A stretch of DNA of 64,000 bases from Romanomermis culicivorax (taxonomy: Eukaryota > Nematoda > Enoplea > Mermithida > Mermithidae): assembly GCA_963922205.1 (NCBI GenBank), contig CAWUHX010000244.1, positions 1 through 64,000 on the forward strand. Reading direction: 5' to 3'. This document shows positions 22,726-35,000 of this stretch, in pieces (position 1 is the first letter of the stretch; each line of letters opens with the position of its first letter). The position numbers and the translations under genes are program-made. The notes beneath the pieces are model-generated. The model searched no databases. It was not told the DNA's origin and was given only the letters and a program-made list of their open reading frames with translations.

Positions 22726-23016
22726 ATGGCATCCAAGTGTTGCACCGTAATCGCTTGTACAAACGATGATCGAAGCGACGACGTCGAATTCTTCCCTTTT
22801 CCTCGCGGCAATCGTCATTTCACGCGTTTAATGCGTCAAATTTGGGCCCGTTGTACCGGCAGAGCGGATTACTGGTTACCGCGCGAAGATGATCGTTGCT
22901 TCATTTGCTCGGAACATTTCGTGTACGGTAGGCCGTCGCTCTCCGATCCATTTCCGACACTACGGTTGCCTGTTAAATTGTCTTACGTTCTGGAGATGGT
23001 CGATCGTTTGGATATA
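22726..23016 (+). CDS. THAP domain exon
   Basis: The start is ATG 22726. The C2CH zinc ligands are Cys6, Cys11, Cys61 and His64 (CCTVIAC and CSEHF), with the conserved FFPFPRGNR stretch and Trp40 between them. The donor is GTGAGTG at 23017 in phase 0. The exon is far less AT-rich than the surrounding DNA. One exon holds the whole domain, about 85 residues, the usual THAP length. Confidence 0.9.
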
Positions 23017-26000
23017 GTGAGTGTATCGGGCTAATGACAGTGTCTATCAGCCGAATACTATGAATATATTTTTTCGTATCCCCCGGAAATTGTTTATAGT
23101 GCTTGCCGAATAGAGCCTACTATAAGCTGCACGTTAACTACAGTAAATCGCGTATGCGTGATGTCTGTATAAATTGTATGTTAATTCTGCGAATCAAAAC
23201 TGAAAATAGTCATATATGTTGCATTAGAAAGAAATTTCCTACGGCGACGATAGCTGTTGCAGTATCATTTCTACGATTATAGTTCAGTGTGTTTCAAATT
23301 TTAGCCCGGATCTTATGCAACATGATGGCGTATTTCACACCTGTAAGACCCCCGGTAGGTTGGGGGAAAGGTTAAACCCCATATTCGTGGGATGTTGGTT
23401 CCAATTTTCCTCAAAATCCATGGGAGGTCTATTAACAAAGTCGATTCGCCCTATTTTTTCGAGTTGGAGAAAGGTCCTGACAATTGAGGAAAGGGTCCCC
23501 CAAATCTTCCCACCAATTACAGGTATGGCGTTATTTGGGTATTTAGATTCCTAAAACTGACTTGTTTTCAGCCGTTAAATTTCGAAAATCATTTAGTCAA
23601 TATAGATGAACCGTCCATCCAAAATTCAACCGGCATAACTTAACGATCTGATCCAGTTTCAGCTATAGTATCATTCCAGTGTACCAATATGGTCACAATG
23701 AATCATACTGTATTTTGTACTCACATCGATTGACCTGGCATTTTAAGCGAAAACTTGAATGAAAAAAATTATTTGAATGTTTCCCTGCTATAAAAATAGG
23801 TATTGTGTAACATGCATGAATGAGCACCGCTGTTTGAGAAGCTGCGGTAACATACGTTCAATAAGTAGTTGATCAGGGTGAACCACTTTTCAGCGATCTG
23901 ATTTTATACTATCCCCATTTGTACCAAATAAACGACGGTCTCAAAATTTTTTGCACTTTATACATCAGGAAAGCGTATTCTCTGTGCTCAAATCTAACTT
24001 TCCGTTTGTTACAAGTTTAAGCGTATTTTGCCTATACGTTAGGTCCTTTCATTTAGGTACGATATGAAGCACGGTTCTTACCGTATCGATGCCATACGGT
24101 AATTGAAGTATTTTTATACTACAAACTTGACCAGTGCGACAAGTTATAAAGTTCATTTGACCTGGCTCACGAAATTTAACCGTCCAATCACAGTTTTCAT
24201 GAATTTTGAATCCAGCCAACACACACACACACACACACAAAAAGTCAAATACGAAACCATTTTGTGTTAACCCTATCTTTAGAAACATATCAAAATCGTA
24301 GAAATGAAACTGCCGTCATCGTTGCACGAATTTGCTTCGTTATAAGATGCTACATTTGACTATTCTGAGTTTCGAACGTTTTGTATATGATTTATTCAAA
24401 CATCACATGAGTGCTATTTATTGTAGTGATACTTGTAAGAAGTCCGACCAGTTGAGGGGGTCCCAAAATTTTCGCTGGATGCCCTAAAGTCTCAAAAAAG
24501 ACGAAAAAACCCGAAAATTTCGGAAATTTCCCCCAAAAAGGCCAAAAAACTACTTTGTTCCAAATTTTTTCGAGTTTAGGAGCTTCCTACATTTGGGTAT
24601 AGATTTCGACCAAGTTGGGGGATCCCCCTCCCCCCCCCCCCCAATCAGACTGTTTTAGTCATTTTAGAGGCCCGGGCCCCTAAAAGTTTGGAAATGGCTC
24701 CTAAAATTTTAGGATTTATTTAGGATTTAGAAAAAACTCCTAAAATTCTATTTATATTTTACTGAATTATAGTTATTTTCATTAAATTTTAGATTTAAGT
24801 TGAGTGTTTTACATTCTCTAAAATCATAGAACAACGAAAATTTTCCCGCGCTTCGCACCGGATTTCATTCTACAATTTTTTGGCTCGGTCTGTTCACTGT
24901 TTTTATACAAATTAAACTGTCTGGGGAAGCAAATTTTCAAAAAAAAGGGGAAAATATGGGCGTTCGACAATGAAAAGAGGAATTTTGGTGCATGGTCAAA
25001 ATTCCAATTTTTCCAACTTTTTTGTAATTATTATTTCAAATATGGGGCTACGTTTGAATTTATAACCATATAATGGGTGATTTCCATAAATTTCAAGTTT
25101 AATTTGAATTTTTCAAACTCATGAAAGTATGAAAACATTTTTCAAATTAAAAAATGATACATACATTTTTTGAGCCTTATGTTTATTGAATAAGTTATCC
25201 TTAAATTGATTTTCCAGCATTTTAGAGTGTCAGAATCTAAAAAAATTCGTCACGTATCTCCGGAAAGATATAAGAATGAACAGAAGCTGAATTTTCAAAA
25301 CCCTATACTTTTGTGTCAGAAGGAAATGAACTCAAGCGCTATCTTGGAAGAAGGTTTGTGCAAAAATAAACCAAATATCATGTTTTTTGCGGTCAGAAAA
25401 TTTACTTTGCAAAAATATTCCTTGGCCGATGTCTGTTTACGTAGAAAGAAGCCTGTAAACGAAAAACTCTGCTTGCAAATAAAATTTTGAACAACAATTC
25501 TTTTGAACACGTATCAACATACCTGTATATAAGAGGTACCAGTTGGGGGTTGGGTAAACCCGAAATTTTGGTGGAGTCGAAAAAAGTCAAAAATTTTCCC
25601 GAAAAAAAGGCGTTCTTTCCCAATTTTTTCTAATTTTTCCAAGTTTAGGGGTTGGATGTAGGGTTTACCAAGTTGACGGGGTCCCCCCCAAGTCCCCCTC
25701 CAATTACAGGTATGCGTATCAACTGATTGAATATCCATTAATTTAATTATATATACGTTTCACAGTGTGTTACAAAGTCCATTTTCGATATTCTTCAATT
25801 GAAAATTTTAGGCTCCCAATATTTAAATTTGGCCCAGTGTTTTTTTTGACGGAGGTAAATGAAAATTTTTGGGGGCAAACGAAATTGAGGTAGTCATTTG
25901 TACATGTACGAACGGCTCTTTGCTCATTTAGGGAAGAAAATTTTGGGGACAAAGTACAAAAAATATGTGTTTTGGTGCATTTTAGAAGTTCATAATCTCA

Positions 26001-29000
26001 AATTTTTCCGGAGCTTCGCGCCCGTTATAACTTTAATAATCATAAATGTGTATAACTTAGCGCAGATGCGGCTTCCAGAATGTCTACCCTCGCCTATCAT
26101 TTAATGTATAATAGTTGTGATCAGAGGCCCCCAAGGTCGGAAATTTAGGTAGGGGTAAATCGTAAACTGCAAGGGTAGTACTTGAAATATACCGTGACCT
26201 TTTTTTTTGCTCCCAACTTTTCTGCGGAGGGAGGTGGTGTAGTACTCTCACCACAAAACAATTCTCACTTACAACTTACAAAAATGATTAATGCTCCTAC
26301 TTTACGCCTCTTACGGTCAAACACCATTTACTATTTCAACCCCCTTTTTCCAGCTCCCAATCATGCAACTTGAATGCACTAATTATACGCAGAGATTAGT
26401 CACACTTTGAACATTTTCCTGTCAACTGATTCCTGCACATTCCGAGAATCGGGCACAACATACTTTTGGAAACATTAATTGAACCAGCATCTTCAGCAGT
26501 ATGGGCTTATTCCATCACTGATAAGGGTTGGAACAGTGCTTCCAATTGAAAAGTCTGATGCTGAATGTGGCTTTAGTATTATTAATCCCATTTGATTATG
26601 AACCACGAGTTTGAAATCAGATGCCACTCCTGATCCACGTCAACGGACCTCGCATGTCTCAACTCGTAGCAGGAAAGTATGCCACAGCTTGGGTGGAGAA
26701 ATATAACCATATGCGCACAGAAGACCCAACGCAGAAGTGGGAAAAAGGAAAGGAGAGCATGAAGAGGAAGGATTTTAAGTTTTTTTCCTAAGGGGCGATT
26801 TTTTGGTAAATCACATATACGTAAGTCATTATTTGATCTCCCACCTACAAGTAGTATATATCAATGTGCTGATATCCTTTCCTAAAAATCGCTATATGGC
26901 ACGGAAGTTGCATACTTTCCCATCATCATTTGCTCAGTAAATGTGTCAAAAAGACCAGTGATTAATTCCTCTCAAGCACACATTGTGCAATTTTTCTCGA
27001 ATTACTATAACCTACTGTGGAGAGGATGAGGTCTACCAAAATTTTTTGCTATAGTGAGCTGTTTTTATGGGGGTAGTAAAAGAATTTCCAAATCTAAGAC
27101 CGAGGTAGTACCCCCCCCCATACCCCCACGGGGTGCTCTGGTTGTCATCGTCTCAAACGTTATCTCATGTTTTAAGTGGTAATCTTCAATATTTTATCTT
27201 TATATTCAATAGAGATTCACAGTTTTTCCTTGAAACATCTTTTGAGAAAGATCAATACGTCAAGTCTCTAAACTTTTTGGAGCGATTATTCCTGTCTTAT
27301 TGTAAAATCAATTCGAAAGCTTTATGGAGGTAGTTTTCGGAAATTTCTACTCTTCCACTCAAATCTTTTCGGCCAAGTTCATGAGAGTGAACGAATAAAT
27401 TACTGGTTTTAAAATTTTTCAAATAATAAAATTTTAAAAATTACGACTTTTGAACACAAAATTCGAATCTAATTCTTGAAATAAATGTTTGGAAAATTGA
27501 TTTTCCAGCGTTAATACACAAAAAACTTTCCGGCGCCTCAAGTTGGGCTTTCACTTGTCATCATACAGCACTTAACCATCGATTTATCATCAAATGCAAA
27601 TTCATTATGCTATTTGATAGAAAATTAGAAAATTTGTTTCACTATGCTTGTAAATTAGACTTGAAACTCGAAAATTTCAATTTTTTGCTCAATTTTAATT
27701 CATTTTTTTCGTAGTTGTAAATAAAATTTGGAAATTACACTGATTTGGTTATTACTCTTTGGCCTCAACGTAGAGGAACACGGGTTACTTATTTATACCT
27801 ATTTTTGCTATGTACACATTGAACAAATGAAATACTGGTTGCCGTTTATACATGTGCAAATGGGTCATATACAGAAAAACCTGATTTGGCCCCGAAAAAT
27901 TTAGACCTAGGAGCCATTTGGCTCCTGGTTCTCAAACCAAAAAAAGCCTGCCCAATTACAAGTATGATTGTGGTTTTAGTAGCTAATACGCTGTATGCAG
28001 CAGGCACTAGAGATGTATCGCGTCCAAAATTTTACGAAAATCGGATCCGGGTCCAAAATTTTAGGAATATCGGGTTCGGGTTCAAAATTTTGAGAATATC
28101 GGGTCCGAATCCAGCAAAATAGTCGGGTAATTTCGGGTCTCATTTCGGGTCCGGGTCTGTTATATTTTCCACATGCTATTCTGTGTGGCATTATTCGAAA
28201 ACAATTTCTGAGATTTGACCTACTGTTCCATTAACCTATGATGAGCTGGAAATTAATAATATCTGAAAATGAGACATTTTGAGTGGTTTTATATGCTGAA
28301 TATTGTGACAGCATATATTCGGCAGAAAAGTCAAAATTCGCATACCTATAGCACTCCAAAAGTTGAAGGTCTTACATTTTTTGGCATTCTTTAGTCTCTA
28401 TGCCTGTTTGGAAATATAAATCTTCAAATGTTCATTATATGCAATAGGTATGAAAGAAATTTTCTGACATCTTACTTTCTTAAGTGTCAAAAATGAAGTC
28501 GAAATAACCTGAGCGAGTCATTTGAAACTTTTTTTGGCACCCTCCTATAAGATGCCACGGAATTTTTCCTCTCTGTAGCCAAAAGTGCCCAAGACATTGT
28601 GTTAAAATTTAAATCAGGTTTGTGTACCCTTTTGGGAGCTGTAGATGTTTGCACATCTTGAAAATTGATACAAAAATGCTGCTTGCTGCCACTAAATATG
28701 CCATCAACAAGATGCAGGAAACATTAAGAACGTTCATTGGGATGACTCTTGCGTTTTCATGAAAGAAACGTCAGAATGGCTCGATTTCTCAAATTTAATA
28801 AAAAAAATTAAATTTTTTGACTTTTCATTTGAAGCATGTCGTTCAGCAAATATCAAAGCTAGATAAATCAAATTTATCTATCTTTGAAACCACATTTTTT
28901 CCTATTCATTATATAGGTGATGGCAAATCCTGTTTTCTCAAAACTTTATTCATTGAGAATTCATTCGGATTCAAAAATATATTTGAATGGCAATGCAATG

Positions 29001-32000
29001 TGTGCCAATCCCAACAACTCAAAAAACGGCACACAAATCGTATTGAAATTTTAACATAATATGTCGGACATTAGTCCCTCCCTACAAAAAAGATGAAAAC
29101 ATTCTGCAGCATCCTATGGGAAGGTGTCCGGGAAGATTTCCAAATGAGTTTTTCGGCTTTTTCCGCCTACTTTTGGGCACTTTAAAAAGTGTAAAACGTG
29201 AAAAGTACAACATTAGAAAAGAATTTTCAAACGCAGTATGTAAAACCACACAATATACTCTATTTTCGCGTATGACTCATTTTCAACTTATCGTATTCAT
29301 ATTCGAACTTCTCACAACTGCATCTTAAAATGGATGTGAGAGAAACGACATCATATTGAAATCGTATGGTTTGGTTGAGACACAATAAACTGATTCGAGT
29401 CACTAATCTCTCGTGAAATATTAGTGAGTAAGCATCTATAATTTAATTTTTGATCCTTAAGTAAATATTATAAATAAAAATCAAGATTGAAAACACGACG
29501 ACTACAAGGAAAATGCCCGAAAAGCTATTTATGAAATATAACTTGGGTGCCGTTGATTTTGAATCTAAGTCAGTCTCAAGATGATATAAACAATTAAGTG
29601 TTGATGCTTTCAATGGCATTCAACTGAATGACTATTTTATACATCAAACCCAAATCAGAATTGTGACAATTTCATCGGGTCCAGGTCCAAAATTTTGAGA
29701 ATATCGGGTCCGGGTCCAACAAAATGGTCGGGTAATTATGGGTCTCATTTCGGGTCCGAGTACCCGATACATCTCTAGCAAGCACTATATGCAGCAAGCA
29801 CTGCAGATATAAAGAAATATCCGACTAATGGATACTGTTTTTTTTTCGTTTCGCTCGAGCCATTTCTCAGTACGCGAAGAAAATAAAAAATATATTTCTT
29901 TACTTTGAAAAGTAATGCAGTATTCCTGTTTTATTTGAGTTTTTCTATCGAACTATATCCAATATTATTCACCACTTCACCCATACTGGGAGGTTACGGA
30001 GATGCCAATGTATGTGATAACCATTCCTTGGGGCAGATTCTCATTGCACTTCACATACACAACTGCATGTATGGCCGCATCATGCTTGTAAGAGCTCTGA
30101 CCAGCTGCTTACGGAGCTAAAGGCCTTTTTTGTAGAAGGTATGGGTGAAAATAGTGATGTCCAAAACGCGGTCTCCGTTTTGGCGTTTTAGACATACCCT
30201 CATAAATACTTTAGTGGTGATGTTGACTGCCGTTATGTTCGGCGCTAGGCAAAATTTTTTACTCTAACCGCATTTTCTTCAAATAAGTCATTTTCGACCG
30301 AAAATTGGTATTTTTCTTGAATGGCAGACCGGCAGAGAAGGTAGATGCTCACAACCAGGCATGTGATTTGGGGGGAGTACTTAGGGCCGTATTCACGAAC
30401 GCGAATTAGAATTAGAATTAAGCTAATTCGAATTAAAAGCTGAATTAAATGTGGAATTAGGGAAAATCGGTATTCACGAAGGCGAATTAGAATTAGAATA
30501 ACACAATTTCAATTCAAGATCGTAATTCTAGTAGGGGGTAGAATTAAAGAGCGAATTAGTCAATTTATTGTCGACAATTGGTGCGATAAGTGATGGATTT
30601 GTTATTAGTACTGGATGAAATCAATGAATTGGCAAACGATGGGGTAGTTATACCCCGAAATTTATACAACCGCATTGATCCATTTGAAAAATACGACGAT
30701 ACACAGTTTTTATCGAGTAAGCAGTTGTTTGTCAGAGCGACATTTCACGTCAGCATTATTAGCAAAAGCTTTTTCTATGTCGGCCCACGCTCGATTCTTT
30801 GCATTCATGCTTTTCGCATCAGTTCGTTTATTTTCGATCACTTGAACTCGTTCGTTCACACACAAATACAAAAACTCCAATTCAGTAGATCCGAAATTTT
30901 GATCACGGTCACGATGGTTTGACATTACGAATAGAACTCCAAATTGAATAAAATTTAATAAGCTGTGATGAAAAAGGTATATAGCGCAGAGATACGTGAT
31001 AGTACATATTGAATAATTTGTATCGGATATATCATAAAACTGACATTAATTAAGCGTTATTAGTTCCTGATGAATAAACAGTTGCAGTCATATAAAAATT
31101 CAATTAACAGGTACATTTTGCAAAACGTTGCCCAGATTGCACGACTTAATTCGAATTAGTGATATTTAATTCGAATTACAAATGTTTAATTCGAATTGAG
31201 TAATTCTAATTCTAATTCACGTTCGTGAATACGAAAAAAATGTAATTCGAATTAAGGCACTTAATTCGAATTACTTAATTCGAATTAGAGTTATTCTAAT
31301 TCTAATTCTAATTCACTTTCGTGAATACGGCCCTTACTTACTAAGAACCTCTCCCTCAGAAATCGTCGACCATACGGCTAGTCATAGGGAACCACATACC
31401 TTTGTCGAAAAAATAATGAAAAATGTCAATTTTTGATCAAAAAGTGGTCAAAAATGTCAATTTTCTCTGCGCTTCGCGCCACGAATACGTTTTTAACGGA
31501 TTTTTTTTTGACAAAAATTACTATTTTATGAACCATTTTCCGGACTTTCTTGTAAAAAAATTGAATTTTTTCTCCTTCAAAGACCCCTCCCCCCGGACCT
31601 CGGGGCCCTTTTACATGTATGCCCATAACTCAAAAGTTAGAGAGAGTACAACTGAATATAGGGCTGAACTTTTTGGATGAATGGCTCCCACAACGGGCCG
31701 TATTCGACAGGCCCAAAAAGTGTCTTTGTTTGTACATTATTATTGATGGTTTCCTGATCTGTTTATCCGATCTTGTGGTCAACAAACAACAAAACCTTCT
31801 TGGAATCATAAAAACTAAAGTTCATACTAAAAGTAAGCATGTATTTTAGTCGCGTGAGCGAATATTTCGGTCCCATACAAATATACCGTGGCAGCCAAAA
31901 AAATCCGAAACTGCTAAAGTTCAGTCATCACCTATCATTCCTTTGCCGTCCGTTGGCGAAACGTTTTCGTTGGATCACGGTTGCAAATTTGGACGACCAA

Positions 32001-35000
32001 AAGTTAGTGATATATTGTTTCATCACAGCTGAGTGAATGTGTTTCCTTCTCGTCATTGTTGAATCTCCTGATGATTGAAAAATAGCAAGAACTTTGACCA
32101 AAGTGACCTCTTAGATGAATATAATCTCAAAGCTATGATTTCTCGATAACGTTTACTGTCATAAATACTAATCGATGTTATATTATAAAATGAGAGTATA
32201 TTTTCATGGAATGATCAATTTTCCATCTGAAATAGATCGCGGTAATTTTTGCTAGAAGTTTCATCAGATTTTAAGTGTTTCCAGAAGTTTTTCAGCATTT
32301 TTGTTTGATCTTGCACTTGATTTTAATAATTTTTATTTTGGAATCAATGTGATTATTATAATCGATATGTAGAACTTTCTGGTGGATTTCGTGCTAAAAA
32401 TTATTATACGAATTCGCGACTAATTTCTGTCGAAAATACATGGAAAATCCTCAGAAGCGAATAGATGCTCTTTGATCTACTATATATATGGTTGACTTAT
32501 TCCGTAAAGTATAATTTACTTGAAAATTTGCAATCGGACTTCCAACTTCGAAGTTTTAAAGTGAAATATTCATGCATGTACAAGTTCAATTCACGCTTCA
32601 ATTTTTTTATTAAACGTAATTTTTCAGTCGGACAACGCAGTTGTTACTGTCAACAGTGGAAAATTAGTGGTGGCTGCGCTCGATACTATTGTCCACGTTG
32701 GTAAGATAATATACGCAACGAATGCATACTTGAAAATCTTCAATTATAGCCAGAGTGTTCGAAACAAATTTTCTGACAGTCTGTGATCTAAAAATGTGAT
32801 TAATCAGTTGATTCTCGTTTCAAATGAAATGATTAATGAGTACAAAGTGGTTTTTTTCTGCATATTGGGTTTAAAAGCCGTTAATATGCATGGATTTCTT
32901 GGCACAGGCAGAGAATCACTTCTCTTCTACAGGAATCAGGATATGTCCCAATGAAGACGTAGTTTTTCGTCCGCTGATTGTCATGAAAATTAGATTAGAT
33001 TACATTCAACTCCCAGCGAATTTAAGACGCCATACAGCTGGCGTCACGTAATACATTAGTACGATTACCGATTTTCGTTTCAGGAATCAATAATAATGCA
33101 ACTAGGGAAGAAGAGATACTTCTGAACGGCCAAAGTTATTCCATAGTTATTACCTCGGGGTTCACAAATTATAACGACCAGTCACCCAGTACAGGTAGAC
33201 GCTACTTATATCCCGTATGGTTACGAGGGAAGGTCTTCAGGCTTAAATTCCACATATTTATGCTAGTGCACTTGATGTCCTACTTGTATACGGGTAATGT
33301 TACACTTATCTTTTTTGCTTTTATGTGTCATTTACATTAAAATTTGCTCAAATGTGCGGTGGTAAGTTCGCAAATACTCAATCCCAGCAACGAGATAAAA
33401 AAATGCTGAGATATGAATTAGACAGAATATTGTGTGCTTTACAAAAGTGTCAATTGGAAGAAATGTTGATCTCTATTTTCTAATATATATCCTATGAAAT
33501 ATACTGTTCTGGACTTATCTGAAGTTCGGGAGCTCGCAGGCGATATCAGATTTCCATATCTACTGTGAAAAACGTCAACATATTTTATCGAATTTTTCAC
33601 CTGTTTCTATCACGCATAGTTTCTGAAATATATTGATAAACTTTCGATTGTACACCGCGTTCATGAAAGTTTCATTGGACAAAAATGATAGTTTAGTATT
33701 ACTCAGATCGTCATGGGCTGCTTTTAGATTTTGTAATGAAAACCCTTCCTGTTCGCACTCAAACAGGATCAATATGATCAAGTATCACAGCACTCAATTT
33801 TTTCGGCCGACTATAATAATAATACTGACCACCATTTAGTAACATAGTGCCACTTTATACCTTTTTGCCGAAAGAAATCCCATGCGTCTTTTGTAGGGTT
33901 GAAATTGAATTGTAGGGCGCAAGAAAAGCAGAAAAATTCCTAATATTGAATGCTAACTTGCATACTAGTAAATATTTTTTTGTTCTAGCCCTTTTTAAAG
34001 ATGTATACAAACATCCGTCAAAAAAATCAAGAAGAAATTTTTTCAATACGCTAAATTTTATTTTTTTGCACGAATTCTTCCAGAGGAAATTTTCTCGCAC
34101 TTGAATTTATATTCTTTACTATAGAAAGGCATACTACGGTATTGAAATACCCAGCTACTATTCTTATTATTATAGCTGCTCGTGCAAAAGGCTAAAAAAA
34201 GATTCAATGCATGTTCTTTGTACGGTCATAGATTTTCTCTTCAAAAACAAAATTATAACGTTACATAAATATTGGTAAAACAGAAGGACTAGCCAGTAGT
34301 TCTATAGATAGCGAAAAAACATTGAAGACGTATTTTCAAACCATGCTTGTTTCCGCAGAGCCGAAAAAATCTCTACCGTTTAAAAAAAATTCGTAAAAGA
34401 CTGTACGGAGCAAAAAATGACCACTGCTCCCCCCTAGAAATTACCGGCCGCATAGCTAGCCGTTGGGTTATCCCACCACGGGATTTGTCAATCATATGGT
34501 TAGCCATACATTAATCATAGGGACCCCCATACTTTTGGTCAGAAAAATGTAAGGTTTTTGATGAAAAATCATCATTTCGAACCAAAAATTGTTCAAAATG
34601 TTGATTATTCTTGGCGCGCCACATTTTTTACGATTATTTAGACGGAAATTACAATTATTTGAACCATTTTCGGACTTTTTCCCTGAAAAAATCGAATTTT
34701 TTCTTTGAAGACTCACCGAAAATTTTGATCAATCGATGACCCTCCACCGCGGGGAAGTCGCTCGTGGTGGAGCGTCATCGATTGCTCAAAATTAACAAAA
34801 ACCCTGACCTCGAGACTCCGTCACATATATGTTAACAGGCCCAATATTATTTCTTTGAATTTTCCGCAGTCGTCCATGAAGCAGTTTTTCGATCAAACTT
34901 TTCAACTGTATGCCTTGAACAAACAATTCTTTGAAAATTTTCCTCCGTAAATCCGGATGCTAAGCTTGCATCCTGTTGTACTTTGTTACATTATAAAAAG

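Larger units (their letters stand above)
25830..27790 (+). repeat. Relative of the 1.1-kb repeat, copy 4, split by a hAT element
   Basis: 25830-26121 matches 13640-13935, including GGTGCATTTTAGAAG and the GCGCC(C/G)GTTATAAC core. 27141-27790 continues the same order (TTATCTCATG, ACGTCAAGTCTCTAAAC, GGGTTACTTATTT). The element at 26122-27140 separates them. Confidence 0.75.
30384..31333. mobile_element. PIF/Harbinger-like element with two gene remnants
   Basis: The inverted ends are GGGCCGTATTCACGAACG and CGTGAATACGGCCC, flanked by the 3-bp duplication TTA (30381-30383 and 31334-31336), the Harbinger signature. Both ends are extended by GAATTAGAATTA-type repeats, giving a long palindromic structure. 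Inside are two convergent coding remnants, one resembling the start of the DDE nuclease and one resembling the Myb/SANT-like accessory protein. The 950 bp are therefore an internally deleted relative of a two-gene autonomous element. Confidence 0.88.
30350..31617. mobile_element. CATACATG-family MITE interrupted by a Harbinger-like element
   Basis: The left piece, CAGGCATGTGATTTGGGGGG, and right piece, 31337-31617 ending CCCTTTTACATGTATG, are the two halves of one MITE. Flanks CTCACAAC and CCCATAAC agree at 6 of 8. The Harbinger-like element at 30384-31333 sits between them. Confidence 0.65.

Noticed and set aside
30386-31330. GAATTAGAATTA arrays first read as a CRISPR-like or telomeric repeat
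   Set aside because: They are the extended terminal palindromes of the Harbinger-like element, in inverted orientation at its two ends.
32465-32704. Cys-rich frame (GQRSCYCQQWKISGGCARYYC) overlapping exon 4 of the THAP gene
   Set aside because: It looks like a zinc-binding stretch, but in this phase the next exon meets stops at once; the other frame keeps the downstream phases consistent.
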